Assembly (NCBI RefSeq): GCF_002245215.1
Contig: NZ_NPMR01000001.1
Location: 1,609,593-1,673,592 of the forward strand
Length of the DNA: 64,000 bases
Direction of reading: 5' to 3'
Source: Microbacterium sp. Yaish 1
GTDB taxonomy: Bacteria > Actinomycetota > Actinomycetes > Actinomycetales > Microbacteriaceae
The translations under genes were made by a program, and so were the position numbers. Shown here in pieces: positions 32,962 to 44,200 of this stretch; the first letter of the stretch is position 1, and each line of letters opens with the position of its first letter. Below the pieces are notes generated by a model. That model searched no databases. It had not been told where the DNA came from and was given only the letters and a program-made list of their open reading frames with translations.

Positions 32962-35082
32962 ATGACCGACGCCGCTGTTCGTCCCCACAAGCCCGCAACC
33001 GCTGACCGCACGCCGGCCGGGGGTGCCCCGACCGCGCCCCACACCGCCGCCGAGGCTCATGAGCCCCGCATCGACATCGACGCGGTCACCGACATGCTGC
33101 TCGGAACGTGGGCGGCGACGCGTCGCGAGGCGCGCGAGATGATCAAGGACCCGGTGTTCTGGCAGATCCCGGGCGAGCCGATGGCCGAGCACCGCGAACG
33201 CGTGCTCACGCAGCTCCACCTCCTCGTCGAACGCGGTGCCTCGGGCCGCGGCTACCCGAAGGAGTACGGCGGCGACGGCGACAACGGCGCGAACCTCGCC
33301 GGCTTCCAGGAGCTCGTCCTGGCCGACCCCAGCCTGCAGATCAAGTCGGGTGTCCAGTGGGGTCTCTTCGGCTCGGCCATCCACCAGCTGGGCACGAAGC
33401 CGCATCACGATGCGTGGCTGCGCGACGCGATGGAGATGCGCCTGCCGGGCGCGTTCGCGATGACCGAGACCGGGCACGGATCGGATGTCGCGGCCATCGG
33501 CACGACCGCCACGTACGACCCCGAGACCGAGGAGTTCGTGATCCACACGCCGTTCCGCGGCGCATGGAAGGACTACCTGGGCAACGCCGCCGTCCACGGC
33601 AAGGCGGCGACGCTGTTCGCTCAGCTCATCACGGGCGGCGTGAACTACGGCGTCCACTGCTTCTTCGTGCCGCTCCGCGACGACGAGGGCAACTTCCTGC
33701 CCGGCGTCGGCGGCGAAGACGACGGCGTGAAGGGCGGTCTCAACGGCATCGACAACGGTCGGCTGCACTTCGACCACGTGCGCATCCCGCGCACGAACCT
33801 GCTCAATCGCTACGGCGACGTCGCGCCCGACGGCACCTACAGCTCCGACATCGCCAGCCCCGGCCGCCGGTTCTTCACGATGCTCGGTGCCCTCGTGCAG
33901 GGCCGCGTGTCGCTCGACGGCTCTGCCACGACGGCATCCGCGCTCGCGGAGTACATCGCCGTGACGTATGCCAACCAGCGCCGGCAGTTCGACTCGGGCG
34001 CCGGCACGGAAGAGGTCACCCTGCTCGACTACGGCCGGCACCAGCGGCGCCTGCTGCCGCGGATCGCGCAGACCTACGCGCAGTACTTCTCGCACGACGA
34101 GCTGCTGCAGGCTTTCGACGGCGTGTTCTCGGGGCGCACCGACACTCCCGAGCGGCGCGAGAACCTCGAGACCCTCGCCGCGGCGCTCAAGCCGCTGTCG
34201 ACGTGGAACGCCCTGGACACCATCCAGGAATGCCGCGAGGCCTGCGGCGGCCAGGGGTTCCTCGCCGAGAACCGCATGGTCGACCTGCACCACGACCTCG
34301 ACGTGTTCGCCACCTTCGAGGGCGACAACAACGTGCTCCTTCAGCTGGTGGGCAAGCGTCTGCTCAGCGACTACGCCAAGCAGTTCAAGGGAGCGGACGC
34401 GAAGGCCCTCGCGAAGTTCGCCGCCGTCTCCACCGCCGAGCGCGTCTTCCACGGCGCCGGGCTCCGCCGGCTCGGTCAGTCGGTCGCCGACTTCGGGCAG
34501 ACGGCGCGATCGGTCGAGCTGGGGCTGCGGGCCGAACAGCAGCACGAACTGCTGACGGGCCGCGTCGAGCAGATGATCGCCGACATCGCGGCCGCCCTCC
34601 GGCCCGCGTCGAAGATGTCGCAGCAGGATGCCGCGGCCGTCTTCAACCAGCACCAGTCGGAGCTGATCGAGGCGGCTCGTGCTCACGGTGAGCTGCTGCA
34701 GTGGGAGGCCTTCGCGCAGGGCGTCGAGCGGGTCGATGACGAGGGTACGCGCCAGGTGCTGGTGTGGCTGCGCGACCTCTTCGGCCTGACCCTCATCGAG
34801 CGGCACCTCGCCTGGTATCTCATCCACGGTCGTCTTTCGACCCAGCGCGCGGCCGCCGTCACGAGCTACATCGACCGGCTCTGCGCGCGGCTTCGCCCGC
34901 ACGCCCAGGATCTCGTCGACGCCTTCGGGTTCGCCCCCGAGCACGTCCGGGCGCCCATCGCATCGGGCGCCGAGGCGGAGCGCCAGCGCGAGGCGCGCGA
35001 GTACTTCGCAGAGCTCGCCGCGTCGGGCAGCGCGCCGGTCTCCGAGAAGACGCTCGCGAAGTCGGCCAAGCGGGGCTCCTGA
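32962..35082 (+). CDS. Acyl-CoA oxidase / acyl-CoA dehydrogenase family protein
   Basis: A 706-residue flavoprotein of the acyl-CoA oxidase type, catalysing the first step of fatty acid beta-oxidation. The FAD-binding M-T-E-T-G-H-G-S-D and the C-terminal E-A-C-G-G-Q-G-F followed by F-A-T-F-E-G-D-N-N-V-L, with the catalytic glutamate, are those of acyl-CoA oxidases; the roughly 700-residue length also fits that group and not the 380-residue dehydrogenases. GAAAGG lies 7 bp before ATG 32962. A hairpin at 35092-35126 follows its stop. Confidence 0.92.
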   Translation: MTDAAVRPHKPATADRTPAGGAPTAPHTAAEAHEPRIDIDAVTDMLLGTWAATRREAREMIKDPVFWQIPGEPMAEHRERVLTQLHLLVERGASGRGYPKEYGGDGDNGANLAGFQELVLADPSLQIKSGVQWGLFGSAIHQLGTKPHHDAWLRDAMEMRLPGAFAMTETGHGSDVAAIGTTATYDPETEEFVIHTPFRGAWKDYLGNAAVHGKAATLFAQLITGGVNYGVHCFFVPLRDDEGNFLPGVGGEDDGVKGGLNGIDNGRLHFDHVRIPRTNLLNRYGDVAPDGTYSSDIASPGRRFFTMLGALVQGRVSLDGSATTASALAEYIAVTYANQRRQFDSGAGTEEVTLLDYGRHQRRLLPRIAQTYAQYFSHDELLQAFDGVFSGRTDTPERRENLETLAAALKPLSTWNALDTIQECREACGGQGFLAENRMVDLHHDLDVFATFEGDNNVLLQLVGKRLLSDYAKQFKGADAKALAKFAAVSTAERVFHGAGLRRLGQSVADFGQTARSVELGLRAEQQHELLTGRVEQMIADIAAALRPASKMSQQDAAAVFNQHQSELIEAARAHGELLQWEAFAQGVERVDDEGTRQVLVWLRDLFGLTLIERHLAWYLIHGRLSTQRAAAVTSYIDRLCARLRPHAQDLVDAFGFAPEHVRAPIASGAEAERQREAREYFAELAASGSAPVSEKTLAKSAKRGS

Positions 35083-35091
35083 CCGGATGCC

Positions 35092-35126
35092 GCCCCGCCG
35101 GCCCCCGCGGGGGATGTCGGCGGGGC
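35092..35126. terminator. GC-rich nested hairpin terminator
   Basis: Outer arms GCCCCGCC / GGCGGGGC enclose inner CCCCC-GC-GGGGG. It begins 10 bp after the acyl-CoA oxidase stop and precedes the tag gene. No T tract. Confidence 0.7.
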
Positions 35127-35142
35127 TCGCTAGCCTGACGGG

Positions 35143-35790
35143 ATGGCGCACGACCTCATCACCGGACCCGACGGTCTCGCTCGCTGCGGCTGGGTCGGTG
35201 ACGATGCGGAGTACCGGCGCTACCACGACGAGGAGTGGGGTCGTCCACTGCACGGCGACCGTGCGCTGTTCGAGAAGCTGAGCCTCGAGGGTTTCCAAGC
35301 GGGGCTCAGCTGGATCACGATCCTGCGCAAACGCCCCCGTTTCCGCGAGGTCTTCGCGGGCTTCGAACCGGCGCGGGTCGCCGCATTCGGGGCGACCGAG
35401 ATCGCGGCCCTGATGGCGGATGCCGGCATCATCCGCAATCGAGCGAAGATCGAGGCCACCATTTCGAATGCGAGGCTGCTGCTCGACGTCGCCGACGGCG
35501 AGTTCGACGAGCTGATGTGGTCTTTCGCGCCCGGCGCGCCGCGGCCCCGCCCAGCGACACTCGCGGAGGTGCCAGCGGTGACCGCCGAGTCGGAAGCGAT
35601 GAGCAAGGCCCTGCGGCGGCGCGGGTTCCGGTTCGTCGGGCCGACGACGATGTACGCGCTCATGCAGTCGGCCGGCATGGTCGACGACCATATCGTCGGA
35701 TGCCATCGAGCTCTCGCTCTCGATGCCGCGAAGCCCCACAATGGGGAGGTCCGCATCGAGAGGATGTCCGATGGCCGCCGCATCCGCTGA
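35143..35790 (+). CDS. tag: DNA-3-methyladenine glycosylase I
   Basis: A 215-residue base-excision repair enzyme removing 3-methyladenine. The zinc-binding residues are visible: R-C-G-W near residue 15, Y-H-D-E-E-W-G, and D-H-I-V-G-C-H-R near 185. F-x-K-L-S-L-E-G-F-Q-A-G-L-S-W is the helix-hairpin-type core. The last 20 bp overlap the UvrA-like gene, suggesting a two-gene DNA repair or genotoxin-resistance unit. Confidence 0.94.
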   Translation: MAHDLITGPDGLARCGWVGDDAEYRRYHDEEWGRPLHGDRALFEKLSLEGFQAGLSWITILRKRPRFREVFAGFEPARVAAFGATEIAALMADAGIIRNRAKIEATISNARLLLDVADGEFDELMWSFAPGAPRPRPATLAEVPAVTAESEAMSKALRRRGFRFVGPTTMYALMQSAGMVDDHIVGCHRALALDAAKPHNGEVRIERMSDGRRIR

Positions 35791-38146
35791 GAACGCCGCC
35801 GATTCGCACGAGGTCATCCGTGTCCGCGGCGCCCGTGAGAACAACCTGGACGGCGTCGACGTCGACGTCCCGAAACGACGCCTGACCGTCTTCACCGGGG
35901 TCAGCGGATCGGGCAAGTCCTCGCTCGTCTTCGGCACGATCGCCGCTGAGTCCCGGCGTCTGATCAACGAGACCTATCCGACCTTCGTCCAGCAGTTCAT
36001 GGCGCAGATCGCGCGTCCGGAGGTCGACGCGCTCGAGAACATCAGCCCCGCGATCATCGTCGACCAGGAGCGGATGGGCGCGAACGCCCGATCGACCGTG
36101 GGCACGGCGACCGACGTGCACGCCATGCTGCGCGTGCTGTTCAGCCGCATCGGCGAGCCGTTCGTCGGCTCACCGCAGGCGTTCTCGTTCAATGTGCCGT
36201 CGGTGTCGGGGGCGGGGGAGATCACGGTCGCGGTCGGAGGCGACGCGGGCCGAGCGGAACGACGGTCCTTCCAGGTGACGGGCGGAATGTGTCCCGACTG
36301 CGAGGGCCTCGGCGAGGTCAGCGACATCGACATCGACGAGCTGGTCGACCGGTCGAAGTCGCTCAACGAAGGGGCCATCCGGGTTCCGGGCTACAGCGCC
36401 GACGGCTGGATGGTGCGCGGATACAGCGAATCGGGGCTGCTCGATCCCGACAAGCCCGTGGCCGACTACACGGATGCCGAACTCGCGGACTTCCTCTACA
36501 GAGAGCCGACCAAGGTCAAGATCCAGAGCATCAACATGACCTACGAGGGGCTCGTGCCCCGCGTCACGAAGTCGATGCTGCAGAAGGATCGCGACGCGTT
36601 GCAGCCGCATGTCCGGGCCTTCGTCGAGCGCGCGGTGAAGTTCATGCCCTGTCCGGCATGCGGCGGAACGAGGCTCAACGCCGGGGCGCGGTCGGCGAAG
36701 ATCGCCGGGGCGAGCATCGCCGACGCCGCAGCCATGCAGATCACCGACCTCGCCGAGTGGCTCGCATCGATCGATGCGCCGGGCGTCGAGCCGCTGCTCG
36801 CCGGGTTGCGGGCCACCGTGCAGTCCTTCATCGACATCGGACTGGGATACCTCTCGCTCGATCGGTCGTCGGGCACCCTGTCGGGCGGCGAGGCTCAACG
36901 GACGAAGATGATCCGGCATCTCGGATCGAGCCTGACGGACGTCACGTACGTCTTCGACGAGCCCACGGCCGGGTTGCATCCCCACGACATCCAGCGGATG
37001 AACGACCTGCTGCGCGGCCTGCGCGACAAAGGCAATACGGTGCTCGTCGTCGAGCACAAGCCCGAGGTCATCGAGATCGCCGATCACGTCATCGACCTCG
37101 GGCCCGGGGCGGGTCGCCACGGCGGGAGGGTGCAGTTCACGGGATCGGTCGCCGAGCTGCGGGCTTCCGACACGCTGACGGGCCGGCACCTCGATCACCG
37201 GGCCCAGCTGAAGCCGGCGGTGCGCTCGGCCACCGGCATCCTCGAGATCCGGGGCGCGACGGCCAACAACCTCAGGTCCGTCGATGTCGACATCCCGCTC
37301 GGGACTCTCACCGTCGTCACCGGTGTGGCCGGCTCGGGCAAATCGTCGCTCATCCACGGCAGCCTCGCGGGGCGGGAGGGGGTCGTCGTCGTCGATCAGT
37401 CGCCGATTCGCGGCAATCGGCGCAGCAGCCCGGCGACCTACACGGGACTGCTCGATCCGATCCGCTCGGCGTTCGCGAAGGCGAACGGGGTCAAGCCGGC
37501 TCTCTTCAGCGCCAACTCGCAGGGGGCGTGCCCGGCCTGCAAGGGACTCGGCGTCATCGTGACGAAGCTCGGCATCACCGCGTCCGTCGAGACGGAGTGC
37601 GATGTCTGTCAGGGGTCGGGGTTCAGCCCCGAGGTGCTTCGATACACCCTCGACGGGCGCACCATCGCGGACGTGCTCGCGCTGAGCGCGGCGGGGGCGG
37701 CCGAGGCGCTGCCGGCGCGCGTGGCGGGCGGCATCCTCTCGCGCCTCATCGACGTGGGCCTCGGGTACATGACGCTGGGGCAGGCGCTCAGCACGCTCTC
37801 CGGCGGTGAGCGGCAACGGTTGAAGCTCGCCATCTCGATGGCCACGTCGGGCTCGGTCTACATCCTCGACGAGCCGACGACGGGACTGCACCTCGCCGAC
37901 GTCGACAACCTTCTCGCGCTGCTCGACCGCCTCGTCGACGCCGGGAACTCCGTCATCGTCATCGAGCATCACCAGGCGGTCATGGCGCACGCCGATCACA
38001 TCATCGACATCGGCCCGGGCGCCGGTCGCGACGGCGGGCGGGTCGTGTTCGAGGGGTCGCCGGCCGACCTCGTCGCGGGCGCCGACACCCTCACGGCACA
38101 GCACTTGGGCCGGTACGTCGGGACGAGCGGGGGATCGGGGCGATGA
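35771..38146 (+). CDS. UvrA-like ABC protein (short, DrrC-type)
   Basis: A 791-residue excinuclease-A-like tandem ABC ATPase. First Walker A T-G-V-S-G-S-G-K-S-S, signature L-S-G-G-E-A-Q-R, Walker B F-D-E-P-T-A-G-L-H-P; second Walker A T-G-V-A-G-S-G-K-S-S, signature L-S-G-G-E-R-Q-R, L-D-E-P-T-T-G-L-H. Zinc-finger halves C-P-D-C / C-P-A-C and C-P-A-C / C-D-V-C are kept. At 791 residues it is about 160-200 shorter than true UvrA and lacks the UvrB-interaction and insertion regions. Proteins of this kind (for example DrrC) confer resistance to DNA-intercalating antibiotics. The overlap with tag fits DNA protection; resistance is inference. Confidence 0.9.
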   Translation: MAAASAENAADSHEVIRVRGARENNLDGVDVDVPKRRLTVFTGVSGSGKSSLVFGTIAAESRRLINETYPTFVQQFMAQIARPEVDALENISPAIIVDQERMGANARSTVGTATDVHAMLRVLFSRIGEPFVGSPQAFSFNVPSVSGAGEITVAVGGDAGRAERRSFQVTGGMCPDCEGLGEVSDIDIDELVDRSKSLNEGAIRVPGYSADGWMVRGYSESGLLDPDKPVADYTDAELADFLYREPTKVKIQSINMTYEGLVPRVTKSMLQKDRDALQPHVRAFVERAVKFMPCPACGGTRLNAGARSAKIAGASIADAAAMQITDLAEWLASIDAPGVEPLLAGLRATVQSFIDIGLGYLSLDRSSGTLSGGEAQRTKMIRHLGSSLTDVTYVFDEPTAGLHPHDIQRMNDLLRGLRDKGNTVLVVEHKPEVIEIADHVIDLGPGAGRHGGRVQFTGSVAELRASDTLTGRHLDHRAQLKPAVRSATGILEIRGATANNLRSVDVDIPLGTLTVVTGVAGSGKSSLIHGSLAGREGVVVVDQSPIRGNRRSSPATYTGLLDPIRSAFAKANGVKPALFSANSQGACPACKGLGVIVTKLGITASVETECDVCQGSGFSPEVLRYTLDGRTIADVLALSAAGAAEALPARVAGGILSRLIDVGLGYMTLGQALSTLSGGERQRLKLAISMATSGSVYILDEPTTGLHLADVDNLLALLDRLVDAGNSVIVIEHHQAVMAHADHIIDIGPGAGRDGGRVVFEGSPADLVAGADTLTAQHLGRYVGTSGGSGR

Positions 38147-38162
38147 TGCACACCTTCGAGAT

Positions 38163-38194
38163 GGTTGACATGGGGAGAACTCCCCATGTCAACC
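38163..38194. terminator. Perfect 14-bp hairpin downstream of the UvrA-like gene
   Basis: GGTTGACATGGGGA pairs exactly with TCCCCATGTCAACC across a GAAC loop, 16 bp after the stop codon. Position suggests a terminator; the lack of GC-richness compared with other hairpins here and the location 100 bp before the giant surface protein also allow an operator for the next operon. Confidence 0.6.
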
Positions 38195-38297
38195 GACAAA
38201 TCCGGCACCCCTCCTGACATAGGGTGGTTCCGCAGTTCAACCAGTGCGAGCCCGGAAGCCGGGCCCATCACCGTCGCCCCGGGGGGAGCCGAGCCCA

Positions 38298-41200
38298 ATG
38301 ACGTCGACCTCGTGGCTGCGGGCACGCCCGCGGACGTTCCTCTCCGCCGGAATCGTCACCGTCGCCGCGCTGACCATCGGGACCCTCGCCGTCGCGTACA
38401 AGGGCGAGCCCACGACCGAGGTCGACCTCCACGACGGCGGCGTGTGGGTGACCAAGCAGTCGAGCCTGCTCGTGGGGCACTACAACAACGAGTCCCGCGT
38501 GCTCGACGGCAGCCTGCGCACGACCTCCGCCGAGTACGACGTGCTCCAGTCGGGCCCGCGTGTCGTCGTGGTCGACGCCGACGGGTCGGCGATGTCAGCC
38601 GTGGACCCCGCGAAGGTCGTCCTGTCGGGCACCGCCGAGGTTCAGCCGGGAGCGCAGATCGCCCTCGGCTCCGACACCGTCTCGGTGCTCGACGCCGCCG
38701 GAGACCTGCGCACCGTGCAGTTCGCGGGTGTGAACGGCTTCAGCTTCGAGGGCAACGAACCGATCGCCGAGCTCGGTGAGAACGCGACGGCGACTGTCGG
38801 CACCGACGGCACGATCTATGCCGCGTCCGCCGCTGGCGCGTCCCTCTACGCCTACGCGCCGATCGGCGACGGCACCGTCGCCCAGACGGCCGAGCGCCGC
38901 CTCGAGGGCATCGCCGAGGATCACGAGCTCGCGATCACGTCGCTCGGGCAGACACCGTTCGTCCTCGATCGCGAGACGAACGTGCTCTACGGCGGCGACG
39001 GATCGCAGACCGATCTTCCTCCCGATGCGCTGCTGCAGCGTCCGTCCAACTCCGCAGAGACGCTTACCGTGAGCACGCGCGGCGCGTTGCTCCGCGTGCA
39101 GCCCGGTGGTCAGACGACGACGATCGAGGCCGGCGCCGAGGGCACGCCGGCGGAACCGGTGTACGTCGGGGGCTGCGCCTACGGCGCCTGGTCGGGGTCG
39201 GGCGTCTTCGTCCGGGACTGCGCGGACGATGCCGACGACGTCGTGCAGAAGATCGAGGGCATCGACCCGTCGGCCAAGCTCGAGTTCCGCGTCAACCGGG
39301 ATGTCGTCGTGCTCAACGACGTGTTCGGCGGTGCCGCCTGGCTGGCGAGCGAGAACATGCAGCGCGTCGACAACTGGACCGACATCACCCCGCCCGAAGG
39401 CACCGGCGACGAGGAGCAGGAGACGACCGAGGAGACGGTCGAGACCGCGCTGCCCGAGCGCACGGACGAGAACACGCCGCCGATCGCCGTCGACGACTCG
39501 TTCGGCGTGCGTCCCGGTCGCACGACCGTCCTGCCCGTCCTCTTCAACGACACCGATGCCGACGGCGACGTGCTCGTAGCCGAGGCGACGAGCAAGCCCG
39601 CGTTCGGTGAGATCTCGCAGATCCAGAACGGCGGTGCGCTGCAGATCGCGGTGCCGGATGACGCTTCGGGGTCGACGTCGTTCACTTACACCGCCGACGA
39701 CGGCCGCGGCGGCGAAGCGTCCGCGACGGTGCGGCTCTCGGTGCGCGGCGACGACGAGAACTCCCCGCCCGTCCAGCAGCGCATCACGCCGGTCACCGTC
39801 GAGGCCGGCGGCACCACGTCCTACAACGTCCTGAGCGAGTGGATCGACCCGGACGGCGACGACATCTTCCTGAAGTCGGTCCAGCCCGACGGCGGCGACG
39901 AGGCCGACTTCACCTCCGACGGCCAGATCACCTATCGCGCGATCGGCGCCGTGCAGGGGCGCAAGGACGTGCCCATCGTCGTCTCGGACGGCAAGGATGA
40001 CGGCCCGGGAGTCCTTCGGATCGACGTGCGCCCGCCCGGAACCACCGTCCCCGTCACCAACGCCGACCACGTCGTGACCCGGGTCGGCCAGTCCGTCACG
40101 GTCTCGCCGCTCACCAATGACACGAGCGCGGGCCGCGAGCCGCTGCGCCTGACGCGCGTCGACGAGGTCGAGGGTGCGACGATCCAGCCCGACTTCGCTG
40201 AGCAGACCTTCACCTTCACCTCCGATGTCGTGAACACGTACTACGTCGACTACCTCGTGTCGGCGGGGCCCAACAGCGTCCCCGGGCTCGTGCGCGTCGA
40301 CGTCCTGCCGGCGGCGGACACCAACCTCCCGCCCGTCGCGGTGCGAGATGTCGCGCTCCTGCCGACCGGCGGCGACGTGCTCGTCAACGTCCTGGGCAAC
40401 GACACCGACCCGGCCGGCGGCATCCTCGTCGTCCAGTCGGTGACCGCCGACCCCGAGGGCGGCGTCACGGCGGCCGTGCTCGGTCACGAGACCGTCCGCA
40501 TCACCGACCAGGGCTCGCTCAGCGAGCAGACCCGCGTGTCGTACACGATCTCCAACGGCGATCAGTCGGCCACGGGCGAGATCGTCGTCATCCCGATCCC
40601 CGCACCCGACCGGCTGCGGCCACCGGTCGCCAACAACGACACGGCGGTCGTGCGCGTCGGCGACGTCGTGACGATCGACGTGCTCGCCAACGACACGCAT
40701 CCCAACGGCGACACGCTGCACGTCTCGCCCGACCTCGTGCCCCCGCTCATCGACGAGGCCGACGGCCAGGTGTTCGTCTCGGAGGACAAGCTCCGGTTCC
40801 GCGCCGGTGACGAGCCCAAGACCGTCAACGCCACGTACGAAGCGGTCGACAGCTCGGGTCAGCGTGCCGGCGCGTACGTGACGATCCAGATCCTGCCGCG
40901 CCAGGATGACGCGAACGCCGCCCCGCGCCCCCGCGACCTCACCGCGCGCACGCTCAGCGGATCGAAGGTCACGATCCCGGTGCCGCTCGACGGCATCGAC
41001 GAGGACGGCGACTCGGTCGAGCTGATCGGCATCGCGAGCTCGCCGAGCAAGGGCCGCATCGTCGAGACCGGATCGAACACGTTCGTCTACGAGGCGTTCG
41101 ACACGAGCGTCGGCTCGGACTCGTTCACCTACCGGGTGCGCGACCGCCTCGGCAAGGAGGGGACCGCCCGCATCCAGGTGGGCATCGCGCCTCCCGAGAC

Positions 41201-44200
41201 GACCAACCAGGCGCCGTATGCCGTCAAGGATGCCGTGATCATGCGGCCCGGTCGCCAGGTGGCGGTCTCGGTGCTCGCCAACGACTCCGACCCCGACGGC
41301 GACCAGTTCGGCTTCGCCGCCGACGCGCTCGAGGTGCCGGATGTCGACGGGCTCGCGGCCGAGGTGTCGGGAGAGCAGGTCGTCATCACCGCGCCCGACG
41401 TGCCGATGAACACGAGCATCCAGTACACGATCGAGGATGCGCGCGGGCTGACGGCGACGGCCCCCGTGCAGATCACCGTCGACCCCGACGTGCCGCTGCA
41501 GCGTCCCATCGCCCGCGACGATCGCGTGCGCGCCGAGGACGTCGATGAGAACGGCGTGGCCGAGGTCGCGGTGCTCGACAACGACGACGACCCCGACGGC
41601 ACCCGCAGCGCGTTGCGCGTGACGCTCGGTACCGGCGGCGAGAACGCCACCGTGCGCCCGAACGGAACGGTGTCGGTGCCGCTGACCGACGAGCGTCAGC
41701 TCATCACCTACTTCATCACCGACGAGGACGAGCTCACCGCGGCCGCCTTCATCCACGTGCCCTCGCTCGCCGAGCTTCCCCCGAGCCTGATCTCGACCGA
41801 GGCGCTCGTCGTGAAGAGCGGTGAGACCGTCGAGCTGCCGCTGTCGGAGTACGTGCGCGCCTCGGGCGGACGCGACGTCGTCGTCACGGAGGCCGAGAAG
41901 GTCGCCGCGGCCCACTCCGACGGGGCATCCCTCGTCAAGGACGAGCGGACCCTCGTCTACACCTCCGCCGCCGACTACTTCGGTCAGGACGCCCTGACCT
42001 TCGAGGTCACCGACGGCTCCGGTCCTGATGACCCCGAGGGTCGCAAGGCGACCCTGATGATCCCCATCACCGTCACGCCGCCCGACAACCGGCCGCCGAC
42101 CATGATCGGCGCGCAGATGGAGGTCGCCCAGGGCGAGGATGCGCGGACCCTCGATCTCGCCGCGCTGGCGACCGACCCCGATCCGGGAGACGCCGAGAAG
42201 CTGCGGTTCGCGATCGTCGGCAGTGCGCCCGACGGGCTCACGGCGCGCGTCGACCGATCGGTGCTGTCGGTGGAGGCGAGCACCGACGTCGCCAAGGGGT
42301 CGTCCCTGCCCGTGCAGGTGAGCGTCACCGACGGTGAGTCCGACCCGGTGACGGCGACGATCACGGTCACCGTCACCGCCTCGACGCGCCCCCTCGCCAC
42401 GGCGAACGTCGATGTCATCGAGCAGGCCGACCAGGGCAAGACCATCTCGGTTCCCGTGCTCGACAACGACGTGAATCCCTTCCCCGGAACGCCGCTGAAG
42501 ATCGTGGGCGCGTTCAGCGAGTCCACGGGCGGCGACGCCCGGGTCGCAGGTGACCGGGTCGAGGTGACCAGCCGCGCCGACTTCGTGGGGACTCTGGTCG
42601 TGCGCTATCGGGTCCAGGACGCAACGGGGGACCCCGACCGCGAGGTCGACGGTCAGATCCGCATGACCGTGCAGGGGCGTCCGGACGCGCCCGGCAAGCC
42701 GACGGTGACGAGCGTCGAGAGCCGCACCGTGGTGATGTCGTGGTCGCCGCCCATCGACAACGGCGCATCGATCACCGGTTACACGGTGCGGTCGACCTCG
42801 GGTTCGTACACCCGCGAGTGCCGTTCGACGACGTGCACGCTCGACGGGCTGACCAACAACGTCGAGTACAACTTCGTGGTCACCGCGACCAACCGTGTCG
42901 GCGAGTCCGACCCGTCGCTGCCGTCCGAGACCGCGCGTCCCGACCAGCGGCCCGACACCCCGAACCCGCCGACCCTCGCCTTCGGCGACCGCAGCCTCGA
43001 CGTGTCGTGGACGGTTCCGCGTACCGAGGGTTCGCCCGTCGAGAGCTACAGCCTGCAGATCTCGCCGGCACCGCCCTCCGGCGTCGCCGAGAAGACCGGC
43101 GTCACCGGTACCCGGATCACGTGGGACGGCCTGCAGAACGGCGTGCAGTACCAGGTGCGCGTGCGGGCCCACAACCGCGCACCGGAGCCGTCGAGCTGGA
43201 GCGTCTGGTCGCAGGCGATGGTGCCCGCCGGCAAGCCGGACGCGCCCGGCGCGCCCTCGACCCAGCGCCTGAACCCGGTGGGCAACCGGTCGCAGATGCA
43301 GGTGAGCTGGAACCAGCCGGCGAACAACGGCGACGCGATCGCGGGCTACCAGCTGCAGGTGCGCCGCGGCGGCGCCACCGTCGACACGATCAGCGTGCCC
43401 GCCGGCCAGACGAGCCAGGCTGTCACCGTCGACACCTCCACGACCGACTACACCTTCGTCGTCCGCGCCCAGAACAAGGCGGGCTGGGGCGAATGGAGTG
43501 CGGCATCCGCACCGCGTCGCGCCTTCACCCCGCCGGGTGCGCCGACCGGCATCAGCGCGAGCGAAGGCGACAACCGCGTCACCGTGTCGTGGACGGCGGG
43601 GCCGCTCAACGGCGCGAACCCAGGCGAGGTCACGTACCAGTACTCCGTCAACAACGGCGGCTGGCGCAGCGACTGGGTCGGCGGCGGCAACGGCGGATCG
43701 GGCACGATCGGCAACGGCCAGGTCAACAACAACGGCACCTACACGGTGCGGGTTCGTGCCGTCGCGACGGCGGACGGATCGCGCTACGAGGGCGAGCCGT
43801 CGGCGGCATCCAACCAGGTCGCGCCGTACGGCCAGATCGGCAATCCCTCGGCGAACGCCACCCGCGACGGCAACCGGGTCACGCTGTCGTGGTCGTCGCC
43901 CGCACGCAACGGACGCGACGTCACCACGGAGATCAGCATCAACGGCGGCGGCTGGCAGCGCGTCGACGCGAGCGGATCGAGCCAGCGCGGCGACGTCGGC
44001 TACAGCAGCACGCAGACGATCGAGGTCCGGACGTCGGCCGCGGGCAGCAACACGACGACGGCTCGCGCCCAGGTCCGTACGCCCGATGCTCCGCCCCCGC
44101 CCAAGCCGCGCGCGTACCTGACGAAGGGCTCACCGGTCGGCGGATGCGTCAACGGGTGCTACTACTTCGTCATCAACACCGAGAACTTCCCGGCGGGCAG

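Noticed and set aside
38595..43172. Long antisense frame opposite the giant surface protein
   Set aside because: Same cause; its sequence is Arg/His/Gly/Val-rich without domains, while the sense frame carries repeated Ig and FnIII modules.
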